Assembly: GCF_052113705.1 (NCBI RefSeq)
Contig: NZ_JBGQOG010000001.1
Location: 310,001 to 374,000, forward strand
Source of the DNA: JBGQOG01 sp052113705
GTDB lineage: Bacteria > Pseudomonadota > Alphaproteobacteria > Rhodobacterales > Rhodobacteraceae
DNA: 64,000 bases
Direction of reading: 5' to 3'
In this document: in pieces, positions 16,708 through 25,385 of the stretch
How the letters are laid out: every line of letters starts with the position of its first letter
How positions within the stretch are numbered: position 1 is the stretch's first letter
Made by a program: the position numbers and the translations under genes
The notes under the pieces: model-generated
Databases searched by the model: none
What the model was told of the DNA's origin: nothing
The model's input: only the letters and a program-made list of their open reading frames with translations

Positions 16708-17907
16708 TCAGCCGTTCAGCGCCGCCGCAATCCGCGCCGCCAATTGCCGCGCCACGGCATCCTTGCCCATGCGCGGCCAGCTTTCGGCCCCGGCCCCGGT
16801 GATCAGCGTGACCGCATTCTCCGCCCCGCCCATGATCCCGGTCGCCGGGCTCACGTCATTCGCCACGATCCAGTCACAGCCCTTGCGGGCACGTTTCGCC
16901 GTTGCATGCTCCACGACCGTCTCAGTCTCGGCGGCAAAACCCACCACCAGCGCGGGCCGCCCGGTGGTCATCCGCGACACCCCCGCCAGAATGTCGGGGT
17001 TTTCGCCGAATTCCAGCGCAGGCGCGCGGCCTGAGCCATCTTTTTTCAGCTTTTGCGCCCCGGCGTTCAGCACCTGCCAATCGGCCACCGCCGCCGCAAA
17101 AACCGCCGCATCCGCAGGCAGTGCCGCCGTTACGGCCGCCTGCATCTCGCGCGCGGTCTCAACCCGGATCACCTCCACCCCCGCGGGCGGCGGCACCGAG
17201 GCCGGACCGGTCACGAAACTCACCCGCGCGCCGAGATCGCGCAAAGCCGCGGCCAGTGCCGTACCCTGCGCCCCGGACGAGCGGTTGGCAATGTAGCGCA
17301 CCGGATCAATCGGTTCATGCGTCGGCCCTGAGGTGACCAGCACATGTTTGCCCGCCAAAGGCCCGGCGCCCAGTGCCGCGCCAATTGCGGCCAGAATCTC
17401 CGGCACTTCCGCCATCCGGCCCGGCCCGAACTCGCCACAGGCCATGACGCCATCGCCCGGCCCCACCGTCAGCACGCCGTCGCCCCGCAGGGTCGCCAGA
17501 TTGCGCTGCGTCGCCGGATGCGTCCACATCCGCACATTCATTGCAGGCGCCAGCAGCACCCGCTTGTCCGTGGCCAAGAGCAGCGTCGAGGCCAGATCAT
17601 TCGCCTGCCCCCCCGCCATTTTCGCCATCAGATCCGCCGTCGCGGGCACCACCACCAAAAGGTCCGCCGCGCGCGACAGCTGGATATGGCCCATCTCGGC
17701 CTCATCCGTCAGATCAAAAAGATCGCGGTAAACCTTGGTCCCCGCCAAAGCCGAGACCGAGAGCGGTGTCACGAATTCCTCCGCCGCGCGGGTCATCACC
17801 GGCACCACCTCCGCGCCCGCATCCCGCGCGCGGCGGATCAGATCCAGCGCCTTATAGGCCGCGATGCCGCCGCCGATGATCAGAAGGATTTTCTTGCCTG
17901 TCAGCAT
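16708..17907 (-). CDS. coaBC: Bifunctional phosphopantothenoylcysteine decarboxylase / phosphopantothenate-cysteine ligase
   Basis: The 399-residue protein carries both middle steps of coenzyme A synthesis. The N-terminal flavoprotein CoaC half (about 1-185) starts GKKILLIIGGGIAAYKALDL and has the catalytic His in MGHIQLSRAADLL, the PAMNVRMWTHPA motif and the substrate-clamp Cys in GDGVMACGEFGPGRM. The C-terminal CoaB half has HVLVTSGPTHEPIDPVRYI, the NRSSGAQG loop and the Lys pair in QKLKKDGSG. ATG at 17907 follows GGGGAGGCAAAG. It is read toward dut and moeB, probably as one transcript, and follows rpoH on the same strand after 155 bases. Confidence 0.97.
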   Translation of the reverse strand: MLTGKKILLIIGGGIAAYKALDLIRRARDAGAEVVPVMTRAAEEFVTPLSVSALAGTKVYRDLFDLTDEAEMGHIQLSRAADLLVVVPATADLMAKMAGGQANDLASTLLLATDKRVLLAPAMNVRMWTHPATQRNLATLRGDGVLTVGPGDGVMACGEFGPGRMAEVPEILAAIGAALGAGPLAGKHVLVTSGPTHEPIDPVRYIANRSSGAQGTALAAALRDLGARVSFVTGPASVPPPAGVEVIRVETAREMQAAVTAALPADAAVFAAAVADWQVLNAGAQKLKKDGSGRAPALEFGENPDILAGVSRMTTGRPALVVGFAAETETVVEHATAKRARKGCDWIVANDVSPATGIMGGAENAVTLITGAGAESWPRMGKDAVARQLAARIAAALNG

Positions 17908-18062
17908 CTTTGCCTCCCCGGTTGCCCGCATCATTAGGCGCAGGCCGGGGGCAGGGCAAGCCAAAGGGGGCGCAGGCGCAACCCCACCCCCGGTCAAAGC
18001 CGGTATCGGGCATCCGCCGGCGCGGCGCATTGATGCGTCAAAGCGGCCCGACCGCCGATGCC

Positions 18063-18941
18063 TCACATCAAAAGCTGCAGCACTTCCGGGTTTTCCGTCT
18101 CCAACCGGCGGCGCATCTTGCCAAAGGCCTGCGCCTCCAGCTGCCGCACCCGCTCTTTCGACAGGCCCAGCTCGGCTCCGAGGCTTTCCAGCGTGCGCGG
18201 GTCGTCACGCAACTTGCGCTCGGTCACGATGTGCCGTTCGCGCGCAGACAGGCCCGCTAAAGCCCTCTCCAGCCAGAGATGCAACAGCGCGCTGTCGTGC
18301 GCCTCGGCCACCCGCTCTTCGGTCAGCGGGCCGTCATCCTCCAGCGCCTCGATCCATTCGCGCCCCTCTGCATCCGCGCCCTGCGTGGCGTTCAGCGAGT
18401 AGTCCGAGCCCGCCAGCCGCCCCTCCATCAGCTCGACATCCGCCAGCGGCACGCCAACCTCGGTGGCGATGCGGGCGCGCAGCTGATGCCCGTCCAGATG
18501 CTCGCCCAAAGCCGAAGCCTCGCGCTCGATCTGCGCCTGCACCCGCCGCATGTTGAAAAACAACGCCTTTTGCGACGAGGTCGAGCCGGTGCGCACCATC
18601 GACCAGTTGCGCATGACGAAATCCTGAATGCTCGCCTTGATCCACCAGACGGCATAGGTCGAAAACCGCACGCCCCGGTCGGGGTCGAACTTGTCGGCGG
18701 CCTTCATCAGGCCCAGCCCCGCCTCCTGAATCAGATCGTTCATTGGCGCGCCGTAGCGGCGGAATTTCGAGGCCATCGAAATCGCCAGCCGCATATAGGC
18801 CGTCACCAGCCGGTGAAGCGCCGCCTCATCGCGGTGATCGCGCCAGGCGCGCGCCAGAGCTATCTCAGTTTCGGCATCCAGCAATTCGGCCCGCATCGCG
18901 CGCCGGGGCAGGGTGTCGTCGGTCATACCGTCCAGAGCCAT
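18063..18941 (-). CDS. rpoH: RNA polymerase sigma factor of the sigma-32 (RpoH) group, probably RpoH-II
   Basis: The 292-residue protein has region 2 (NDLIQEAGLGLMKAADKFDP, then GVRFSTYAVWWIKASIQDFV), the RpoH box in a divergent form QKALFFNMRR, and the region 4 helix-turn-helix LGAELGLSKERVRQLEAQAF. Heat-shock sigma factors direct polymerase to chaperone and stress genes. Rhodobacterales usually carry two; the divergent RpoH box and the coaBC neighbourhood suggest the RpoH-II type used in singlet-oxygen and general stress, but that is inference. GGGAGGGCACG before the ATG at 18941 fixes the start. In the 206-base divergent gap with the GST gene I saw no clear ECF promoter; a TGAACC box on the minus strand lacks a good partner. 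Confidence 0.9.
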   Translation of the reverse strand: MALDGMTDDTLPRRAMRAELLDAETEIALARAWRDHRDEAALHRLVTAYMRLAISMASKFRRYGAPMNDLIQEAGLGLMKAADKFDPDRGVRFSTYAVWWIKASIQDFVMRNWSMVRTGSTSSQKALFFNMRRVQAQIEREASALGEHLDGHQLRARIATEVGVPLADVELMEGRLAGSDYSLNATQGADAEGREWIEALEDDGPLTEERVAEAHDSALLHLWLERALAGLSARERHIVTERKLRDDPRTLESLGAELGLSKERVRQLEAQAFGKMRRRLETENPEVLQLLM

Positions 18942-19147
18942 CGTGCCCTCCCAGGGTATTGCCTGCACGCCGCAGGCCCGTCAGCCGCATTCTGCGCTTC
19001 CATCGTGACACATACGCAGCAGCCTGTCTTTTGGTTCACGCAAAAGTGCAGTTTTCATCAAAAATCGCGATGGTTCTGCCCACAACTGTGCATTCGCCAC
19101 GCGATGCCGCCCGCGCTAAGCTGCGCAAAACACACCAAGGAGTCAGC

Positions 19148-20023
19148 ATGGACTATCACCTCGCCATCGGAGACCGCAGCTATTCCAGTTGGTCCCTTCG
19201 CGGCTGGCTTTTGTTCGACCATCCGGCGATTCCGGTGAAAACTCATCTGGCACGGCTCTATGCCCCGGATTTCGCGCAGGTGCTGGCCGATTTCGCCCCC
19301 GCGCGGCTGGTCCCGGCACTGCGGCTGCCCTCGGGCCGGGTGGTGGGCGAGACGCTGGCGATTGCCGAGACCCTGGCCGAGCGACACCCCGAAGCAGGGC
19401 TTTGGCCGCAGGATCCGGAGGCCCGCGCGCAGGCCCGCTACATGGTGTCGGAAATGCACGCTGGTTTCAGCGCCCTGCGCAGCCATTGCGCGATGAACCT
19501 GAAACTCAGTTACGCGGACTGCGCCCCGACCGAGGCGGTGCTGGCCGATGTGGCGCGGATCGATCAGATCTGGCAGGCAGCGCGGGCCGAATTTGGCGCG
19601 GCAGGCCCCTGGCTCTTTGGCAGCTGGACCATCGCCGATGCCTTCTTTGCGCCAGTGGCGGCAAGGATCGCCGGACATGCGCTCGCCGTCAGTGCGGTCT
19701 CGGAGGCCTATGTCGCCACCACCCTCGCCGATCCCTCCTTCCGCCGCTGGCGGGCGATGGGCTGGGCCGAGCATGTGGATCAGGCGGCCTATGCCCGCCC
19801 CTGGCCGCAGCGCCCCTGGCCCGGCCCGGCCCCCATCTCGGCACGGGTCAGCGCGGGCCCCTCGGTCAATGCCCTTTGCCCCTATTCCGGCAAACCGGTG
19901 ACCGATTTCTTTGAGATGCAAGGCCGCGTCTGGGGCTTTTGCAACCCGTTCTGCCGTGACAAGACCATGGCCGACCCCGAGGTCTGGCCCGCCTTCATGG
20001 CGATGGTGGCCGAAAAAGCGTGA
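19148..20023 (+). CDS. Glutathione S-transferase with an added C-terminal Cys-rich domain
   Basis: The first 225 residues form a GST: thioredoxin-fold N-terminus with GDRSYSSWSLRGWLL (catalytic Ser region), LVPALRLPSGRVVGETLAIAE binding glutathione, and an all-helical C-domain with WLFGSWTIADAFFAPVAAR. About 65 extra residues follow. They include ALCPYSGKPV and VWGFCNPFCRDKTMADP, with three Cys arranged like the metal-binding YHS/TRASH-type modules. The whole is 291 residues, against about 210 for ordinary GSTs. AAGGAG sits six bases before the ATG. It could conjugate glutathione to a toxicant or sense metal or redox state; neither is proven. It diverges from rpoH and is followed by comM after 59 bases. 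Confidence 0.85.
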   Translation: MDYHLAIGDRSYSSWSLRGWLLFDHPAIPVKTHLARLYAPDFAQVLADFAPARLVPALRLPSGRVVGETLAIAETLAERHPEAGLWPQDPEARAQARYMVSEMHAGFSALRSHCAMNLKLSYADCAPTEAVLADVARIDQIWQAARAEFGAAGPWLFGSWTIADAFFAPVAARIAGHALAVSAVSEAYVATTLADPSFRRWRAMGWAEHVDQAAYARPWPQRPWPGPAPISARVSAGPSVNALCPYSGKPVTDFFEMQGRVWGFCNPFCRDKTMADPEVWPAFMAMVAEKA

Positions 20024-20082
20024 TTGCCGAAAATCCATGCTACCGTTCCCGCCACGGTTGAGTCTCGGGGAGGGGGCGGAGC

Positions 20083-21600
20083 ATGGTGGCGCAGGCCTAT
20101 ACGGTGGCGTTTGAGGGGGTCGATGCGCGTCTGGTCGAGGTGCAATGTGCCAGCAGCACCGGTCTGCCGGGGTTCAGCATCGTCGGCCTGCCCGACAAAG
20201 CGGTGTCTGAGGCGCGCGAGCGGGTCCGGGCGGCGCTCGGGGCGCTCGCCATCGCGCTGCCGTCGAAAAAGCTGACGGTCAACCTTTCGCCTGCCGATCT
20301 GCCGAAAGAGGGGCCGCATTTCGACCTGCCCATTGCGCTGGCGCTTCTCGCGGAATTGGGCATCCTCCCGCGCGAGGATATTGCCACCTGTCTGGCCATG
20401 GGCGAGCTGTCGCTCGACGGGCGTCTGGTGGCGGTGGCGGGTGTGCTGCCCGCCGCTGTCACGGCTGCCGCAGAGGAAAAGACGCTGATCTGTCCGGCGC
20501 CCTGTGGCGCGGAGGCGGCCTGGGTGGGCGCAGGCACCGTCCATGCCCCCGCCACGCTGGCCGAAGTGATTGCGCATTTCACCGGTCGCAGCCCCCTGCC
20601 CCGCGCCACCCCCGGCACCGTGATCGACGCCGCCGCCGACCTGCCCGATCTGGCCGCGGTCAAAGGACAAGAGCGCGCCAAACGGGCCCTCGAGATTGCC
20701 GCCGCCGGGCGGCATCACCTGTTGATGGTGGGGCCACCCGGTTCCGGAAAATCCATGCTGGCCAAATGCCTGCCCTCGATCCTGCCACCGCTCTCGGCAT
20801 CCGAGGCGCTGGAAACCTCGATGATCCAATCGCTGAAGGGGCTGTTGCCCGCCGGGGGTATTTCGCGCCAAAGCCCGTTTTGCGACCCGCATCACACCGC
20901 CTCGCAGGTGGCCATCATCGGCGGCGGGCGCGGCGCGAAGCCGGGGGCAGTAAGCCTCGCACATAACGGCGTGCTGTTTCTGGATGAGCTGCCGGAATAT
21001 GACCGCGCGGTGCTGGAAACCCTGCGGCAACCCTTGGAGACGGGGACCGTGATGGTGGCGCGGGCGAATGCGCATCTGCGCTATCCCTGCCGGTTCTTGC
21101 TGGTGGCGGCGGCCAATCCCTGCCGCTGCGGCTATCTCTCGGACCCCGCCCGCGCCTGCGCCCGGGTGCCGGTCTGCGGCGAGGATTATCTGGGCAAGAT
21201 CTCTGGCCCGCTGCTTGACCGGATTGATCTGCGCATCGAAGTGCCCCCGGTCTCCTGGTCCGACCTTGACCGTCCGCCGACGGGCGAGCGCTCTGCCGAG
21301 GTGGCCCAGCGCGTTGCCGCGGCGCGGGCGCTGCAAGCGGCGCGTTATGCGCACAAGCCCCAGGTCCGGGTCAATGCCGATGCGGATGGCGCGCTTTTGG
21401 AAGCGGTGGCGGCCCCCGATGCAGAAGGCCGCGCCCTGCTCCTGCAGGCCGCTGAGCGATTCGGCCTCTCGGCCCGCGCCTATCACCGCATTTTGCGCGT
21501 CGCGCGCACGATTGCTGATCTTGATGCCTCGGATATCGTGCGCATGCCGCATATCGCCGAGGCGCTGAGTTTTCGTCTCAGCGCCAAGATCGGGCGCTGA
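20083..21600 (+). CDS. comM: YifB/ComM family Mg-chelatase-like AAA+ ATPase
   Basis: ComM is a hexameric helicase-like ATPase that promotes branch migration during natural transformation in other bacteria. The 505-residue product has the N-terminal ChlI-type domain (PGFSIVGLPDKAVSEARERV), the Walker A motif VGPPGSGKSML near residue 218, FCDPHHTASQVAIIGGG with the family's His pair, Walker B in LFLDELPEYD, and four Cys (CRCGYLS, CARVPVC) typical of the C-terminal part. Start at 20083 follows a long purine-rich GGGGAGGGGGCGGA leader. It is downstream of the GST gene and convergent with gshB. Confidence 0.93.
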   Translation: MVAQAYTVAFEGVDARLVEVQCASSTGLPGFSIVGLPDKAVSEARERVRAALGALAIALPSKKLTVNLSPADLPKEGPHFDLPIALALLAELGILPREDIATCLAMGELSLDGRLVAVAGVLPAAVTAAAEEKTLICPAPCGAEAAWVGAGTVHAPATLAEVIAHFTGRSPLPRATPGTVIDAAADLPDLAAVKGQERAKRALEIAAAGRHHLLMVGPPGSGKSMLAKCLPSILPPLSASEALETSMIQSLKGLLPAGGISRQSPFCDPHHTASQVAIIGGGRGAKPGAVSLAHNGVLFLDELPEYDRAVLETLRQPLETGTVMVARANAHLRYPCRFLLVAAANPCRCGYLSDPARACARVPVCGEDYLGKISGPLLDRIDLRIEVPPVSWSDLDRPPTGERSAEVAQRVAAARALQAARYAHKPQVRVNADADGALLEAVAAPDAEGRALLLQAAERFGLSARAYHRILRVARTIADLDASDIVRMPHIAEALSFRLSAKIGR

Positions 21601-21719
21601 GGCCCGGCCCGCGCCACCGCCACCAGAAACACCGCGCCGCAAATTTTGGCCTGCGGCGCCAACACGCCGTCCCGCCGCCACCAAAACGGCCCGGAACCGA
21701 GATGAAACCCGGCCACGGA

Positions 21720-21741
21720 CTGCGCGGCTTGATCCGCGCAG
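21720..21741. terminator. Hairpin between convergent comM and gshB
   Basis: CTGCGCGG (21720-21727) pairs perfectly with CCGCGCAG (21734-21741). It lies eight bases beyond the gshB stop. There is no T run on either side, so it is a probable but not typical terminator. Confidence 0.55.
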
Positions 21742-21749
21742 CCCATGCT

Positions 21750-22694
21750 TCAGAGACCGCGCTTGGCCTCGATCACCTGCCAGATTTTCTCGGCAATATT
21801 CACCCCGTCAAACCGCTCCAGTTCCTGGATGCCGGTGGGCGAGGTCACGTTGATCTCGGTCAGCCAGTCGCCGATCACATCGATGCCAACGAAAATCTGC
21901 CCCTTCTCGCGCAGAACCGGCCCGATGGTGGCGCAAATCTCCAGATCGCGCGGCGTCAGGCCGATTTTCTCAGGCCGCCCGCCGACATGCATGTTCGAGC
22001 GCGTCTCACCCGCGGCCGGCACCCGGTTGATCGCGCCCACCGGCTCGCCGTTCACCAGAATGATGCGCTTGTCACCCTTGGAGACATCCGGCACGAATTT
22101 CTGCGCGATCAAAGGCTCGCGGTTGATCCCCGAAAACAGCTCATGCAGCGAGGCGAGGTTGCGGTCATTCGGGTCCAGCCGGAACACCCCGGCGCCGCCA
22201 TTGCCGTAGAGCGGTTTCAGAATGATATCGCCATGTACGGCCTTGAAGGCACGGATGGTGGCCAAATCCCGCGCGACCAAGGTCGGCGGAGTCAGATCCG
22301 GAAAGTTCAGCACCAGGAGCTTTTCCGGAGAATTGCGCACCCAGAATGGATCATTCACCACCAGGGTGCCCGGGTGAATTCGCTCGAGCAAATGCGTGGT
22401 GGTGATATAGCCCATGTCGAACGGCGGATCCTGCCGCAGCAAGACGACATCCCAGTCGGCCAGATCGATTTCAGTCTCATCGCCCAGCGCGAAATGATCG
22501 CCCTTCGCGCGGCGCACCACCAAGGGCCATCCCCGGGCCAGAATATGACCCTCGCGATAGGCAAGCTTGTCCGGCGTATAGTAAAACAGCTCGTGCCCCC
22601 GAGCCTGTGCTTCTTCCGCCAAACGGAAGGTGCTGTCAGCGTCAATATTGATCGCTGCGATCGGATCCATCTGGATGGCAACTTTCAGGCCCAT
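21750..22694 (-). CDS. gshB: Glutathione synthetase
   Basis: GshB joins gamma-glutamylcysteine and glycine with ATP to make glutathione. The 314-residue protein follows the E. coli enzyme: KVAIQMDPIAAINIDADSTF at the N-terminus, LLRQDPPFDMGYITTTHLLE for substrate binding, the ATP-grasp segment DIILKPLYGNGGAGVF, and NEINVTSPTG-type end (LTEINVTSPTGIQELE). GGGAGG lies seven bases before the ATG at 22694. Just upstream of that box the transcript can fold into a long hairpin (22707-22754), which suggests control of translation or transcription. Two GST genes elsewhere in the window would use its product. Confidence 0.97.
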   Translation of the reverse strand: MGLKVAIQMDPIAAINIDADSTFRLAEEAQARGHELFYYTPDKLAYREGHILARGWPLVVRRAKGDHFALGDETEIDLADWDVVLLRQDPPFDMGYITTTHLLERIHPGTLVVNDPFWVRNSPEKLLVLNFPDLTPPTLVARDLATIRAFKAVHGDIILKPLYGNGGAGVFRLDPNDRNLASLHELFSGINREPLIAQKFVPDVSKGDKRIILVNGEPVGAINRVPAAGETRSNMHVGGRPEKIGLTPRDLEICATIGPVLREKGQIFVGIDVIGDWLTEINVTSPTGIQELERFDGVNIAEKIWQVIEAKRGL

Positions 22695-22706
22695 GCGTGC
22701 CTCCCT

Positions 22707-22754
22707 GTGATTGATCCGCCTTTGATGACCCAGCAAAGGGACGGATGCAATCAC
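22707..22754 (-). promoter_or_regulatory. Long structured leader hairpin before gshB
   Basis: In the minus-strand sense three consecutive stems stack: GTGATTG/CAATCAC (7 bp), ATCCG/CGGAT (5 bp) and CCTTTG/CAAAGG (6 bp), broken only by one bulged base and a two-base internal bulge, around a nine-base loop. The structure ends two bases before the GGGAGG ribosome binding site. It has no T run, so a plain terminator of yraN is less likely than a leader element. Confidence 0.6.
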
Positions 22755-22820
22755 CCGCGGGCGCAGGCCGGTGCACAGCCGCCCCGCCACTGCAGCACAG
22801 GCCGCGGCTGCAGCACGGGT

Positions 22821-23177
22821 TCACCCCTGATCGAAGGCATTCTCGAGAATTTCAATCTTCCCAAAACCATCGACAAGTGCCACGTCAAAACGGACCTCGG
22901 TCAGCTGCCCAGCCGGTTCTCCCCCGATAAACGCGCTCGCGGAGGCATAGATGCGGTCCATCTGTCGGCGCGACAATCGTTCTGCGGCGCGCGCATGGCT
23001 GCTGGCTTTCTTCACTTCGATAAAAATGACCGTCGCCCCATCCCGGGCGATCAGATCAATCTCGCCGCCCCCGCCGCGCCAGCGGCGGGCCGCAATACTG
23101 CGCCCCTGCCGCTGATAATGCGCCGCCACCTGTGATTCGGCGGCCAGACCGCCATGATATGCCAGCGCTCCGCCCAT
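22821..23177 (-). CDS. yraN: YraN family (UPF0102) predicted nuclease-fold protein
   Basis: The 118-residue protein has the PD-(D/E)XK-like nuclease core of the UPF0102 family: a helix with AAESQVAAHYQRQGRSIAAR, then GEIDLIARDGATVIFIEVKK, in which Glu, Asp and the ExK pair line up with resolvase-type active sites. GGAGGGCGGAAA precedes the ATG at 23177. It follows rsmI by 41 bases on the same strand. The rsmI-yraN pair next to an LpoA-like gene is conserved in E. coli, and the biochemical role of YraN is still unclear. Confidence 0.9.
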   Translation of the reverse strand: MGGALAYHGGLAAESQVAAHYQRQGRSIAARRWRGGGGEIDLIARDGATVIFIEVKKASSHARAAERLSRRQMDRIYASASAFIGGEPAGQLTEVRFDVALVDGFGKIEILENAFDQG

Positions 23178-23218
23178 TTTCCGCCCTCCGCTGCGTGGCA
23201 CATACCTGCCACCTCTGG

Positions 23219-24100
23219 TTAGCTTTCCTGCTCGATCTTCAGCGCCGCCTGATAGATTTCGCGCCGCGGGAGGCTCAGCATATCGGCCACTTCTGCCACC
23301 GCATCCTTGGTCGTCATTCGACCCAATCTGGCACGAAGCTCTGCATCTATGTCTTCAGGTCCCGCCACGCGGCCACGCGGGCGGTCAATCACCACCACAA
23401 TCTCTCCCTTCACGGCGAGATCGGCGTAATGCTCCGCCAGTGCACCCAAGCTGTTGCGCTGCACTTCTTCGAATTTCTTCGTCAGTTCCCGGCACACGGC
23501 CGCCTGTCGCTCCGTTCCTAGAATGTTCACCAAATCAGTTAACAAATCCTTAAGACGCTTGGGGGATTCATAAAAGATCAGCGTTGCAGGGACCGCGCCG
23601 AATTCGGCCAACCATTTGCGGCGTGCCGAGCCTGTGCTGGGGGGGAAGCCTGCGAACAAGAACCGGTCGGAGGGCAGCCCTGAAACCGTCAATGCCGCCA
23701 GCACCGCCGAGGGGCCCGGCGCGGAAAAGACCGGAAATCCGGCATCAATCGCCGTTCGGCCGAGTTGATAGCCGGGGTCGGCCACCAAGGGCGTTCCGGC
23801 CTCGGAGGCATAGGCGACGCTCTTGCCCTCTTCCAGCGCACGCAGGATCCGCGGACGCTGCGCCTCGCCGTTATGGTCATGATAGGGGATGACCGCACGG
23901 CCGTTCAGCGGCACCCCATGAATTTCCATCAAATGCCGGAGGGTTCGCGTGTCCTCCGCGGCAATCAGATCCGCTTTGCCCAGAATGTCGAGCGCGCGCA
24001 GGGTGATATCGCGGGCGGCGCCGATCGGCGTGGCCAGAAAATGCAGGCCCGGCACCAATCCGCCCGGCAAAGCTCCGCCCATGGCTCTCTCTTCGCTCAT
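23219..24100 (-). CDS. rsmI: 16S rRNA 2'-O-ribose methyltransferase (C1402)
   Basis: RsmI methylates the ribose of C1402 in the decoding centre of 16S rRNA with S-adenosylmethionine. The 293-residue product is a tetrapyrrole-methylase-fold protein with GLHFLATPIGAARDITLRAL at the N-terminus, AAEDTRTLRHLMEIHG, SEAGTPLVADPGYQL and the FAGFPPSTGSARRKWLAEF segment, all typical. The ATG at 24100 was chosen because the conserved start lies just behind it, although the frame reaches 24175. Base composition around codons for LKDLLTDLVNILG is more AT-rich than nearby genes. It diverges from the LpoA-like lipoprotein gene across 99 bases. Confidence 0.95.
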   Translation of the reverse strand: MSEERAMGGALPGGLVPGLHFLATPIGAARDITLRALDILGKADLIAAEDTRTLRHLMEIHGVPLNGRAVIPYHDHNGEAQRPRILRALEEGKSVAYASEAGTPLVADPGYQLGRTAIDAGFPVFSAPGPSAVLAALTVSGLPSDRFLFAGFPPSTGSARRKWLAEFGAVPATLIFYESPKRLKDLLTDLVNILGTERQAAVCRELTKKFEEVQRNSLGALAEHYADLAVKGEIVVVIDRPRGRVAGPEDIDAELRARLGRMTTKDAVAEVADMLSLPRREIYQAALKIEQES

Positions 24101-24199
24101 CTCGATCCGTCCCGTCTTCGTTGCAAAGTTTACTTCGGTCCGGGAACCGCCTAGGGTCGCCCGGTCTTTGCCCATGTATCAGGACATAAGGACCGCGTC

Positions 24200-25375
24200 A
24201 TGTTTTCCATTCTCCGCAAGCCACGGGCCTTCCTGCCCAAAGTCATCGCCGGGCTCTCGACGCTCTGGCTCGCCGCCTGCGACCCCGTCGGGATGCAAGC
24301 CCCCACAACCGGCACCAACACCGGCACCACGGTTCCCGTTGCGCTGCTGGTTCCCTCCGGGTCGGGCAATGCCGGCGACGAAGTGCTGGCCCGCGCGCTG
24401 AAACAGGCCGCCGATCTGGCGATTTCCGACCTCGACGGCGTCAAGATCGACCTTCGGGTCTATAACACCGGCGGCAATCCGCAACTGGCCGCTCAGGCCG
24501 CGACCAAGGCCGTTGATGAAGGCGCGAAGATCATTCTGGGGCCGGTTTACGCCGCCTCGGCCAATGCAGTCGGCCTCGCAGTCGCCAATCGCGGCGTCAA
24601 TGTGCTGGCCTTCTCCAACAACACCGAGATCGCGGGCGGCAATGTTTTCGTGCTCGGGCCGACCTTCCCGAACACCGCCAACCGCCTCGTAAGTTATGCC
24701 TCGCGGCAGGGCAAGCGCCGCATCCTGATCGCGCATGAAGACACCACCGCCGGGCAGGCCGGGGCGAATGCCATCGCCACCGCCATCAGCCGCTCGGGCG
24801 GCACATTGGCGGGCAAAGCGCCCTATCCCTTCTCGCAAGACGGGGTTGTGCGCGCGGCACCGGGCATCGCCGCACAGGCGAAATCGGGCACGGTGGATGC
24901 GATCTTCATGACCGCTGACACCGCGGGCGCGCTGCCGCTGCTGACACAATTGCTGCCGGAACAAGGGGTTGACCCGCAGACGGTGAAATTCGTCGGCCTG
25001 ACCCGCTGGGACATCCCCCCCGCCACCCTGGCGCTGCCGGGTGTACAGGGCGGCTGGTTCGCCCTGCCGGATCCGAACCTGAACCAGCAATATCAATCCC
25101 GCTATCAGGCCGCCTTTGGCGAGGCGCCGCATCCGATTTCGGGTCTGGCCTACGACGGTATTGCCGCCATCGGGGCGCTGGTGAAATCGGGCCATGCCAA
25201 TGCGCTCAGCCGCGAAGCCCTGACCCAAGGCGCAGGCTTTGTCGGCGTCAATGGCATCTTCCGCCTGCGCGGCGACGGCACCAATGAACGCGGCCTGGCC
25301 GTGGCCGAAGTGCGCAACAATGCGGTGGTGGTCATCGACCCCGCCCCGCGCAGCTTTGGCGGCGCAGGCTTCTGA
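24200..25375 (+). CDS. LpoA-like lipoprotein: penicillin-binding protein activator / periplasmic binding fold
   Basis: The 391-residue precursor has a lipoprotein signal with lipobox LAAC and lipidated Cys 27. The mature part has the type 1 periplasmic-binding-protein fold (VPVALLVPSGSGNAGDEVLARALKQA, then AAQAATKAVDEGAKIILGPVYAASANAV), as in the C-terminal domain of LpoA, which stimulates PBP1A in E. coli. Its position divergent to rsmI-yraN reproduces the E. coli lpoA neighbourhood, supporting the role in peptidoglycan synthesis. AAGGACCGCGTC precedes the ATG. The alternative is a substrate-binding protein of a branched-chain amino acid ABC transporter, but no permease or ATPase gene is near. 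Confidence 0.78.
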   Translation: MFSILRKPRAFLPKVIAGLSTLWLAACDPVGMQAPTTGTNTGTTVPVALLVPSGSGNAGDEVLARALKQAADLAISDLDGVKIDLRVYNTGGNPQLAAQAATKAVDEGAKIILGPVYAASANAVGLAVANRGVNVLAFSNNTEIAGGNVFVLGPTFPNTANRLVSYASRQGKRRILIAHEDTTAGQAGANAIATAISRSGGTLAGKAPYPFSQDGVVRAAPGIAAQAKSGTVDAIFMTADTAGALPLLTQLLPEQGVDPQTVKFVGLTRWDIPPATLALPGVQGGWFALPDPNLNQQYQSRYQAAFGEAPHPISGLAYDGIAAIGALVKSGHANALSREALTQGAGFVGVNGIFRLRGDGTNERGLAVAEVRNNAVVVIDPAPRSFGGAGF

Positions 25376-25385
25376 ACCTGACACC

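Noticed and set aside
18950..19140. Possible ECF-type promoter for rpoH (TGAACC box on the minus strand)
   Set aside because: No matching -10 element at the right distance could be found.
20860..20890. GGGGGTATTTCGCGCCAAAG resembling the dispersed repeats
   Set aside because: It lies inside the conserved coding region of comM and encodes expected residues, so the likeness is probably chance.
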